Source of the DNA: Oscillospiraceae bacterium
Lineage (GTDB): Bacteria > Bacillota > Clostridia > Oscillospirales > Ruminococcaceae
DNA: 11,421 nucleotides
Reading direction: 5' to 3'
Assembly: GCA_029068025.1 (NCBI GenBank)
Contig: JAIEDJ010000257.1
Coordinates: forward strand, 1 to 11,421
Shown: positions 1 through 5,189 of the stretch, piece after piece
Position numbering within the stretch: position 1 is the stretch's first letter
How the letters are laid out: each line of letters begins with the position of its first letter
The notes under the pieces: model-generated
The model's database searches: none
Told to the model about the DNA's origin: nothing
What the model saw: the letters and a program-made list of their open reading frames with translations, nothing else
Translations under genes and position numbers: made by a program

Positions 1-579
1 GACCTTGAGGTGAAGGTCGATCATAACTTCACCTGGAATATTGAAACGGATAAACTTGCAGATATCGATATCGCGCTGAGACTTTCCGTTACTAAGGTCA
101 ATGTTGATCCGGATAAGATATCAAAGATCGAAAAATCTGCAGGCTCGATCAACAACGCGGATATAAGCTTCTCCACATATGCAAAAAATCTTGGTTCGGG
201 GGCAGTACTTTCTGTCAGAACTTCGGAGATATCAACAACATTGACTAAGATGTTTGCTAATCTATACAAGACCGATGTGGACGGCAGCCTTGAATTTGTT
301 GCGGCGGCTCCTATCGATGAGAACGGTTATGCGGCTTTGCCAATATTCGATGCGGCGACTTATATTGTTATCACATCCACCGAGACCAAGAAGCCCGGTG
401 ACATCAACAACGACTGCAAGGTCAATATGTCGGATATCACAATGATGTTAAGAAAGTATGTAAACAGCCAAAGTCTCAGCAGAGCCACCGACTTCAAGAT
501 GGACTACAATAATGACGGACAGTGCAATATGTCCGATATTACCGCGCTACTCAGGGCTTATGTTGATGACAAAGTCTGA
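1..579 (+). CDS. Dockerin-bearing secreted protein, C-terminal part (5' end outside window)
   Basis: The reading frame is open from base 1 and ends at TGA 577-579, so this is the C-terminal 192 residues of a larger protein. A GTG at base 10 is in frame but has no Shine-Dalgarno before it, so it is not taken as the start. Residues about 133-190 form a type I dockerin: two calcium-loop plus helix repeats, GDINNDCKVNMSDITMMLRK and, about 35 residues on, DYNNDGQCNMSDITALLRAY. Dockerins bind cohesin modules and attach enzymes or adhesins to cellulosome-type scaffolds outside the cell. The preceding roughly 130 residues are Ser/Thr- and Asp-rich and look like a beta-rich extracellular domain that I cannot name; the enzymatic part, if any, is upstream. 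Both calcium loops hold a Cys (position 6 of loop 1, position 8 of loop 2), which is unusual. The dockerin call is firm; the function of the whole protein is unknown. Confidence 0.88.
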   Translation, partial: DLEVKVDHNFTWNIETDKLADIDIALRLSVTKVNVDPDKISKIEKSAGSINNADISFSTYAKNLGSGAVLSVRTSEISTTLTKMFANLYKTDVDGSLEFVAAAPIDENGYAALPIFDAATYIVITSTETKKPGDINNDCKVNMSDITMMLRKYVNSQSLSRATDFKMDYNNDGQCNMSDITALLRAYVDDKV

Positions 580-592
580 TAGTGTACTATAA

Positions 593-629
593 AACGATCC
601 GCCCGATCCTATGATCGGGCGGTGTCGTT
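593..629. terminator. Hairpin between convergent genes, likely shared terminator
   Basis: A perfect 10-bp stem, CCGCCCGATC (599-608) with GATCGGGCGG (613-622), closes a 4-base loop. It is extended by AACGA (593-597) pairing with TCGTT (625-629) across a small internal loop. It lies 13 nt after the dockerin gene stop and 1 nt after the response-regulator stop on the opposite strand. T-runs are short on both sides (TTTT at 594-591 on the minus strand; TTATTAT on the plus strand), so efficiency is uncertain, but position and stability fit a bidirectional terminator. Confidence 0.8.
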
Positions 630-630
630 A

Positions 631-1299
631 TTATACTATATATCCCATTCCCACTTTCGTGGTGATAAAGTCCGCAAGTCCTGCAGCTTCCAGCTTTTTG
701 CGGAGCCGCGCGATATTCACGGACAATGTGTTCTCATCAACAAAGCGGTCGGTCTCCCAGAGCCTGTTCATCAGCCGCTCGCGGCTGACCACCTTGCCCT
801 TGTTCTCCAGCAGCGTTTCGAGGATCCGATATTCGTTTTTGGTGAGGTCTACGCGCTCCCCAAACGCCGTCAGCGTCGCGTCGGCGGTGTTGAGAACGGC
901 TCCCTTATGCTCGATCACGCCGATGTTTTCGGCGAAGTCGTAGGTCCGGCGGAGCAGCGCCTGGATTTTCGCTATCAGAACGCTAAGATCAAACGGCTTC
1001 GCTATAAAATCATCGCCGCCCATATTCATGGCGGTGATTATATTCAGATTGTCCGACGAGGACGAAATAAACATCACGGGACAGGTGCTTGTCCTGCGTA
1101 TCTCGCTGCACCAATGGAATCCGTTATAGAACGGCAGTGAAATGTCAAGCAGCACCACATGCGGCGAGAACTCGGCGAATTCACTCAGCACGTACTGATA
1201 ATTTTCGGCGCGCTTAACGTCAAAATTCCATTCCAGAAGCCGCTTTATAACGGCGTTTGCAATGCCGTCATCGTCCTCGGCAATAAAAACCTTGTACAT
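631..1299 (-). CDS. OmpR-family response regulator, BceR/GraR-like
   Basis: Two-component response regulator of 222 residues, the usual OmpR-family length. The receiver domain (about 1-115) has the acidic pocket E8-D9-D10, the phosphorylation site D52 in LLDISLP, and K101 in the segment GGDDFIAKPFD. The winged-helix DNA-binding domain (about 128-222) ends in TTKVGMGYIV. The stretch LPFYNGFHW...FISSSSDNLNIITAMNMGGDD is typical of regulators of the Bce/Gra group, which in Firmicutes usually work with an intramembrane-sensing kinase and an ABC transporter against cell-wall antibiotics. None of those partners is in the window: the gene lies 4 nt after dgt and is followed by a terminator, so it is an orphan co-transcribed with dgt. 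A GGGAG Shine-Dalgarno lies in the last codons of dgt. Regulator identity is firm; its target and kinase are unknown. Confidence 0.95.
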   Translation of the reverse strand: MYKVFIAEDDDGIANAVIKRLLEWNFDVKRAENYQYVLSEFAEFSPHVVLLDISLPFYNGFHWCSEIRRTSTCPVMFISSSSDNLNIITAMNMGGDDFIAKPFDLSVLIAKIQALLRRTYDFAENIGVIEHKGAVLNTADATLTAFGERVDLTKNEYRILETLLENKGKVVSRERLMNRLWETDRFVDENTLSVNIARLRKKLEAAGLADFITTKVGMGYIV

Positions 1300-1303
1300 A
1301 CAG

Positions 1304-2710
1304 TTAATCTCCCAGCCCGTTTAACATTCTGTAAAATTTTTCGGCGTAGCTGTCGGTCATGCCGCTTATGCAGTCGGTCGCGAGAAGAATTCTGTAGTAG
1401 CATTGTTCGCTCTCCGAAGCGTCCTTGCACTTGTTTCGGCAGATCGCAATGTAATTCTCGGAAAGTATCTCGGAAAGATCGCGGTGGAAATCGCTGTCTC
1501 TCTCAAGATCGAAATTCAGCGCCATATCAACAATATTGTTCAGCAGAGAATTCATTATAGTATGCTCGGAGATCTCGGATCTTACTATGCTTTTGGATCG
1601 GAACGCGTAATCATACGCGATCTTACCCAGCAGCTTCGCCAATCCGCGCGCGTGACTTGCTCCGAGAAGATCGGTTTTGAACGTGCCGTTCATGATCTCG
1701 GCATAATTGTCGCAGAACGAATCGGCGGCGGCATAGATCAGCATATTCTGGAGCTTTACTATCCACTGCTGAACGGCTTTGCGCTCAAAGTCGGGCATAC
1801 CGAGTTCGGATGTGTTTTTTTTCGACTCTGTGAGCATATTCAAGGCGGCAGTGATGGTTTCCGCTTCTTTTTCGTCGAAATGGTCTGACGGTGAAGACAA
1901 TTCCGAGACCAGAGCGTGGATGTTAAGATACCCTTTGGTTACTGCGTCCTCGATATCGGCGGTGAGGTAGGCTATGTCGTCGGCTGCTTCGAGAATGAAC
2001 GTCAGCGGATAGCGGCTCTGTTCCGCGCCCGTGCTGTGTGTTACCTCATTAAACAGATCCTGCTCCGAATAGAAATAGCCCATCTTCTTGGTGCGGATAT
2101 CGCCGCTGTGCTTGTCGATCCCGACAGAGCTTACGGGGTATTTGATTATCGTATTCAGCAGAGCGTAGGTGAGATTCATGCCCGTGCTCATATCCGTCAG
2201 GCAATGCAGCCGCGCGATTATTCTGAGAGCCTGCGCGTTGCCCTCGAAGTTCAGCAGATCCGCTTTCATCTGCTCGTTCAGCAGCTCGGAAACAGGCTTG
2301 TTATTGAACGTCAGGCGCGGGAGGTTGTCCTTGAACCAGCGGCGTATCGCGAACTCTCCGAAGTGTCCGAACGGCGGATTGCCGATATCATGTATAAGTC
2401 CCGCGCAGCGGAGGATATCGCAGCAGTCCTCGCGCATATCGGTGCTGATCCCGGGCTTTTTCAGTTTGCGGAAGATCATATCGCCGAGCGATTCGGCGAA
2501 GGAGCTCACCTCAAGCGAGTGTGTAAGGCGTGTGCGCACAAAGTCTCCGCGTTCGAGCGGATATACCTGCGCTTTATCCTGGAGCCGCCGGAACGACGCG
2601 CTGCCGATTATGCGGTGGTAGTCCCGGCGGAACTCGGTGCGTACCTCCCCGGAATTGTTCGAGGAGTGGGGGCGTTCGCGCCGCGAGCAGAGAAGCTGAT
2701 CCCAATTCAT
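1304..2710 (-). CDS. dgt: Deoxyguanosinetriphosphate triphosphohydrolase (HD-domain dNTPase)
   Basis: Hydrolyses dGTP (or dNTPs more broadly) to the nucleoside and tripolyphosphate in the cytoplasm, which tunes nucleotide pools. The 468-residue protein has the family landmarks in order: FRRLQDKAQVYPL, RTRLTHSLE (metal ligand H64), LIHDIGNPPFGHFGE (HD pair H107-D108, then H116), and EAADDIAYLTADIEDA with the later Asp ligand. Length is close to E. coli Dgt (about 505). The start at 2710 is chosen because AAGGAG lies 9 nt upstream; a start 15 codons earlier would place the ribosome site inside the coding region and the first codons over the promoter -10 region. It is the first gene of an operon with the response regulator, from a consensus-like promoter at 2744-2772. 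Substrate breadth cannot be read from sequence, since related HD proteins hydrolyse all four dNTPs. Confidence 0.93.
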   Translation of the reverse strand: MNWDQLLCSRRERPHSSNNSGEVRTEFRRDYHRIIGSASFRRLQDKAQVYPLERGDFVRTRLTHSLEVSSFAESLGDMIFRKLKKPGISTDMREDCCDILRCAGLIHDIGNPPFGHFGEFAIRRWFKDNLPRLTFNNKPVSELLNEQMKADLLNFEGNAQALRIIARLHCLTDMSTGMNLTYALLNTIIKYPVSSVGIDKHSGDIRTKKMGYFYSEQDLFNEVTHSTGAEQSRYPLTFILEAADDIAYLTADIEDAVTKGYLNIHALVSELSSPSDHFDEKEAETITAALNMLTESKKNTSELGMPDFERKAVQQWIVKLQNMLIYAAADSFCDNYAEIMNGTFKTDLLGASHARGLAKLLGKIAYDYAFRSKSIVRSEISEHTIMNSLLNNIVDMALNFDLERDSDFHRDLSEILSENYIAICRNKCKDASESEQCYYRILLATDCISGMTDSYAEKFYRMLNGLGD

Positions 2711-2743
2711 AGAGCGATTCTCCTTACTTAATATATTGATTTT

Positions 2744-2772
2744 ATTATAGCACAATTTTTGACAGTTGTAAA
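2744..2772 (-). promoter_or_regulatory. Sigma-A promoter of dgt operon
   Basis: On the minus strand TTTACA (2772-2767), a 17-bp spacer and TATAAT (2749-2744), with an extended TGC just before the -10. It lies between the terminator of the upstream RNA unit and the dgt start, so dgt has its own transcription start about 27 nt before its ATG. It shares CTTTACAA and TGTGCTATAATAAA with the promoter at 2939-2967. Confidence 0.85.
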
Positions 2773-2784
2773 GTGCGTTTTGAC

Positions 2785-2815
2785 AAAATAAAACCCTCCC
2801 GATCTCTCGGGAGGG
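2785..2815 (-). terminator. Intrinsic terminator of the structured RNA
   Basis: On the minus strand CCCTCCCGA (2815-2807), loop GAGA and TCGGGAGGG (2802-2794) form a perfect 9-bp GC-rich stem, followed directly by TTTTATTTT (2793-2785). It separates the RNA unit from the dgt promoter 13 nt further on. Confidence 0.93.
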
Positions 2816-2932
2816 TCAGCTTGGCTGTTTGGCAGGCGTCCGTGTCTCCTGCATCTCTCGGATTGCTCCTGTCGGTACCATCGGCGTGTGGATCGGACGA
2901 AATCCTCCACCTCAAACAGCCGTTATTAGCCT
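2785..2932 (-). ncRNA. Unidentified structured small RNA (about 148 nt)
   Basis: A free-standing transcription unit: promoter at 2967-2939, predicted start near 2932, intrinsic terminator ending near 2785, and no open reading frame of note. The ends of the body pair perfectly over 9 bp, GGCUGUUUG (2921-2913) with CAAACAGCC (2831-2823), and can extend with GGCU/AGCU. Inside, GUGGA/UCCAC (2910-2906 with 2892-2888) encloses GGA/UCC, and GCAGG/CCUGC forms a further hairpin on the 3' side. CGUCCG in the first hairpin is complementary to CGGACG near the 3' end, which allows a pseudoknot or an alternative fold. Several GGA motifs recur (GGAGGA, and CAGGAG twice, 20 nt apart). I find no SRP core motif (GGAAGGAAGCAG), T-box or tRNA shape. 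A 6S-type RNA is possible but not shown. The RNA unit is well supported; its class and function are unknown. Confidence 0.72.
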
Positions 2933-2938
2933 ATATTT

Positions 2939-2967
2939 ATTATAGCACATTTATTCGCGTTTGTAAA
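2939..2967 (-). promoter_or_regulatory. Sigma-A promoter of the structured RNA
   Basis: On the minus strand TTTACA (2967-2962), a 17-bp spacer and TATAAT (2944-2939), with the extended -10 TGTGC before it. The -35 element and most of the spacer lie inside the last six codons of the PBECR2-like gene, whose stop is at 2951-2953. Confidence 0.85.
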
Positions 2968-3340
2968 GTACTTTTTTGTTTTTTATTAACCGTTTCAATG
3001 TGTTTTCATCAATCTTCCAAAAAGTGATAATTGAATTTTTGTAATTTGGATTATCAATAGAGGTTTTCAATCTTAATACTACTTTAAAAATTTTTCCGTT
3101 TTCATTAAAAGACTTTAAGACCAAAGCCGAATAAGGCTTATTTGCTTCAAGTATGTAATCCGGAGCTTCAACAATATCTCGAAAGAATTTGCCGAAATTT
3201 TCATAATCTCCGGGGTGCTGCGATTTGATATGCTCAATCTGTTCCTCTGTTATAATGACCTCATCCGTTAAAATATCCTCGGTCACGACCTTGAAGATCT
3301 CACGATTCAGTCTGCCTACGAAATGTATTTTGTCGTTCAT
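2951..3340 (-). CDS. Small PBECR2-like (barnase/EndoU/colicin/RelE-fold) nuclease-domain protein
   Basis: A 129-residue protein that resembles the PBECR2 family of phage-associated barnase-EndoU-colicin E5/D-RelE-like nucleases. These are usually found at the C-terminus of phage MuF-type proteins or alone in Firmicutes. Recognisable pieces are the segment ILTDEVIITEEQIEHIKSQHP, then EAPDYILEANK, LVLKSF..NGKIFKVVLRLKT, and the closing NSIITFWKIDENTLKRLIKNKKVLY. H42 in SQHP and the terminal SIITFW/K segment are likely active-site elements by family analogy. AAGGAA precedes the ATG by about 9 nt, and a strong promoter is at 3370-3398. The gene is clearly more AT-rich than its neighbours, suggesting transfer. 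No antitoxin or immunity gene is adjacent. Function as an RNase is inferred from the family only. Confidence 0.8.
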   Translation of the reverse strand: MNDKIHFVGRLNREIFKVVTEDILTDEVIITEEQIEHIKSQHPGDYENFGKFFRDIVEAPDYILEANKPYSALVLKSFNENGKIFKVVLRLKTSIDNPNYKNSIITFWKIDENTLKRLIKNKKVLYKRE

Positions 3341-3369
3341 ATTTTTGTTCCTTATGTATTGATAGTTTT

Positions 3370-3398
3370 ATTGTAATACAAGGATCGAAAAATGTCAA
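3370..3398 (-). promoter_or_regulatory. Sigma-A promoter of the PBECR2-like gene
   Basis: On the minus strand TTGACA (3398-3393), a 17-bp spacer and TACAAT (3375-3370), 29 nt before the ATG at 3340. This is a near-consensus promoter, so the gene is probably expressed well unless a repressor acts. Confidence 0.88.
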
Positions 3399-3534
3399 TA
3401 CGTTAAAGGCAAAGAGACTCTTGTCGGCATAGATCACAAAAAAGTGATATGGCGATCTGAATAATTTATTTTCAGCGCGACAATAATATTTCCGACAGAA
3501 GAAATTCATAATTTTACGGAAAGGATCGATGAAA

Positions 3535-3876
3535 ATGCCTGTAAAACGAGGAGAAATTTACTATGCGGACTTAAGTCCCGTGGTCGGATCGGAGCAGGGC
3601 GGTATACGCCCCGTGCTGATCGTCCAGAACGACGTCGGAAACAAGCACTCCCCTACTGTTATCGCCGCCGCCATCACCAGCAAAAAGGAGAAGTCACAGC
3701 TGCCGACACATATCTCGGTCACGGCGCAGTCCTGCGGACTTTCAAAGGATTCCGTGGTGCTGCTGGAGCAGGTTCGTACATTGGACAAGCGCCGCCTTAA
3801 AGAGCGTATGGGGGAGCTGGACAGCAGCTCAATGGCGCAGGTAAACGACGCGCTTCAGGTGAGCCTCGGACTGTGA
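3535..3876 (+). CDS. mazF: MazF/NdoA-family mRNA interferase toxin
   Basis: Sequence-specific endoribonuclease of the MazF/PemK fold, 113 residues. The N-terminus VKRGEIYYADLSPVVGSEQG followed by GIRPVLIVQND, SPTVIAAAITSK, LPTHI, DSVVLLEQVRTLDKRRL and ALQVSLGL matches Bacillus NdoA closely along its whole length, including the loop Arg and the Thr/Ser used in catalysis by the family. The start at 3535 is preferred because GGAAAGGA ends 9 nt before it; an in-frame ATG at 3529 is only 3 nt from that site. No MazE-like antitoxin lies upstream (3341-3534 has no plausible plus-strand gene) or downstream (the next gene is convergent), so it is an orphan here. A short inverted repeat ATCAC-N6-GTGAT lies at 3433-3448 in the upstream region; I could not pick a convincing promoter. 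Confidence 0.95.
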   Translation: MPVKRGEIYYADLSPVVGSEQGGIRPVLIVQNDVGNKHSPTVIAAAITSKKEKSQLPTHISVTAQSCGLSKDSVVLLEQVRTLDKRRLKERMGELDSSSMAQVNDALQVSLGL

Positions 3877-3886
3877 GAGCAGGGAT

Positions 3887-4069
3887 TTATTGCGTCGGCG
3901 GCTGCTTTCTCATGTAAAAGAACAGGAACCACTGAAATCCCGCGAGCAGCGCTATAAGAAGCACTACGATGATCTGCGCCGCGCCCCACTCGGGCATAAA
4001 CACGCAGATCATCACAAGTGTCGCGGTGAGTATCACCGCGGTCTTTAAAAACGCCTTACTTGCTTTCAT
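3887..4069 (-). CDS. Small two-helix membrane protein, unknown function
   Basis: A 60-residue protein with two hydrophobic segments (about 9-26 and 31-52), a Lys-rich N-terminus (MKASKAFLK) and a short KQPPTQ tail, which predicts two membrane helices with both ends in the cytoplasm. It begins inside the last codons of folD (14-nt overlap), so translation is probably coupled to folD; only a weak GGCGGA stands before the ATG. It ends 10 nt from the convergent mazF stop with no clear terminator between. I do not recognise a family. Membrane topology and coupling to folD support a real gene, but the short length leaves doubt. Confidence 0.6.
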   Translation of the reverse strand: MKASKAFLKTAVILTATLVMICVFMPEWGAAQIIVVLLIALLAGFQWFLFFYMRKQPPTQ

Positions 4070-4904
4070 TTTGTATCCGCCACGCAGTAACAGTGTTGCG
4101 CATAAGCATTGCTATGGTCATAGGTCCCACGCCGCCCGGAACGGGAGTGATCCAGCCTGCTTTTTCGCTCACCTCGTCAAACTTAACATCGCCGCATAAT
4201 TTTCCTGTGTCGAGACGGTTGATGCCTACATCGATAACAACAGCGCCGGGCTTCACCATATCCGCCGTTACAAAGTTCGGTCTGCCTACCGCCGCGATGA
4301 GGATATCCGCGCGGGAGCATACCTCGGCGAGATTCTTTGTCTTGCTGTGGCAGATGGTCACTGTGCCGTTTTCGTGAAGCAGCAGCATAGCCATAGGCTT
4401 GCCTACGATATTCGAGCGCCCGATGACAACACAGTCCTTGCCCGCCACCTCAACTCCGGTGCTGTGGATAAGCTCCATGCAGCCAGCGGGAGTACAGGGC
4501 AGAAACGCGTAATTTCCTATCATTATCTTGCCGACGTTGCTTTCATGAAACGCGTCTACGTCCTTAAGCGGAGAAATGCGCTCAATCACCTTTTTCTCGT
4601 CAAGGTGTTTTGGCAGCGGCAGCTGAACCAGTATGCCGTTTACGTTCTTATCGGCGTTGAGCGTATCGACAAGCTCCAGCAGCTCTTTTTCCGATGTTTC
4701 GGCAGGAAGCGCGTACTCAAAGCTCTTGATACCGCAAAGCTCGCACGCCTTCTTCTTGTTGTTTACATAAACGCGGCTGGCGGGGTCGTCGCCGACTATC
4801 ACCACCGCAAGACCTACGTTTAATTTGTCACGCTCCACCTCGGCGCGTACCTGTTCCTTTACCGCTGCGGAAATTGCTTTTCCGTCAATAATTTGTGCTG
4901 ACAT
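4056..4904 (-). CDS. folD: Bifunctional methylenetetrahydrofolate dehydrogenase/methenyltetrahydrofolate cyclohydrolase
   Basis: Interconverts 5,10-methylene-, 5,10-methenyl- and 10-formyl-tetrahydrofolate in the cytoplasm, supplying one-carbon units for purines and initiator tRNA. The 282 residues match the family length. The catalytic segment SRVYVNNKKKAC places Y46 and K50 as in E. coli Y50/K54. VNGILVQLPLPKHLD contains Q94, D117 follows in LKDVDAFH, the dinucleotide-binding loop is IGRSNIVGKPMA (161-172), and the end carries TPVPGGVGPMTIAML. AAGGAGG lies 7 nt before the ATG, a strong site. It follows lgt after a 285-nt gap filled by a repeat element that stops right at this Shine-Dalgarno, so it may share the upstream transcript or use a promoter I could not see. 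Confidence 0.97.
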   Translation of the reverse strand: MSAQIIDGKAISAAVKEQVRAEVERDKLNVGLAVVIVGDDPASRVYVNNKKKACELCGIKSFEYALPAETSEKELLELVDTLNADKNVNGILVQLPLPKHLDEKKVIERISPLKDVDAFHESNVGKIMIGNYAFLPCTPAGCMELIHSTGVEVAGKDCVVIGRSNIVGKPMAMLLLHENGTVTICHSKTKNLAEVCSRADILIAAVGRPNFVTADMVKPGAVVIDVGINRLDTGKLCGDVKFDEVSEKAGWITPVPGGVGPMTIAMLMRNTVTAWRIQNESK

Positions 4905-4927
4905 ATGTCATCCTCCTTATTTTAAAA

Positions 4928-5038
4928 AATTTCAAAATTCTCAATTGGCGGCACACTCCACTTCGCGCTTCGCGCTCCGTTCCGTTTAGCCGTCAATTGA
5001 GAACCGGTCGAAATTAAAATTTCGACCTTTTTGAAATT
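4928..5038. repeat. TIR-bounded palindromic intergenic element, copy 1
   Basis: Bounded by AATTTCAAAA (4928-4937) and its inverted copy TTTTGAAATT (5029-5038). Inside are a 15-bp stem TTCTCAATTGGCGGC/GCCGTCAATTGAGAA (4938-4952 with 4989-5003, one G-T wobble) around a loop containing CGCTCCGTTCCGTTTAG, and a perfect 10-bp hairpin GGTCGAAATT-AA-AATTTCGACC (5006-5027). Two related copies are at 9344-9471 and 9514-9637. The left end lies 10 nt before the folD Shine-Dalgarno. This looks like a MITE- or REP-like element; no coding capacity. Confidence 0.75.
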
Positions 5039-5040
5039 CC

Positions 5041-5120
5041 TACGTGTTTATATTGCTGATCTTGGCTTAGGCGCTTTGCTGCGTGTTTATTGTGTTGATC
5101 TTGGCATAAATGCTTTTGGC
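5041..5120. repeat. Two tandem 39-bp units with GTTGATCTTGGC core
   Basis: Two units start 39 bp apart. Each has CGTGTTTAT, then G(C/T)TGATCTTGGC (5055-5066 and 5094-5105), then a degenerate tail ending GCTTTtgct or GCTTTtggc. The same core follows element copies 2 and 3. The rest of this gap (5121-5189) contains small palindromes, such as TGGCGAGCGAAGCCA, but nothing I recognise. Confidence 0.65.
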
Positions 5121-5189
5121 GAGCGAAGCCAGCCCAGCCAATCGGAATGGCAAGCTATGGCGCATGCTTTCGCAAATTGCCTGCCGGAA

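Noticed and set aside
622..1140. 172-codon plus-strand open frame across the response regulator
   Set aside because: It is the antisense shadow of a well-supported regulator gene; no Shine-Dalgarno and no family resemblance.
2868..2880. T-box or glycine-riboswitch-like pieces in the structured RNA (GGUACCG, GGAGCAA)
   Set aside because: The surrounding conserved elements and their order are missing, and the unit terminates before an independent dgt promoter.
3433..3448. ATCAC-N6-GTGAT as an operator for mazF
   Set aside because: Only 5 bp per arm in AT-rich DNA and no identified promoter to relate it to; mentioned under mazF but not claimed.
5006..5032. Plus-strand intrinsic terminator (GGTCGAAATT hairpin followed by TTTTT)
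   Set aside because: No plus-strand gene ends here; both flanking genes are on the minus strand. The same hairpin recurs in element 2, so it is taken as part of the repeat element.
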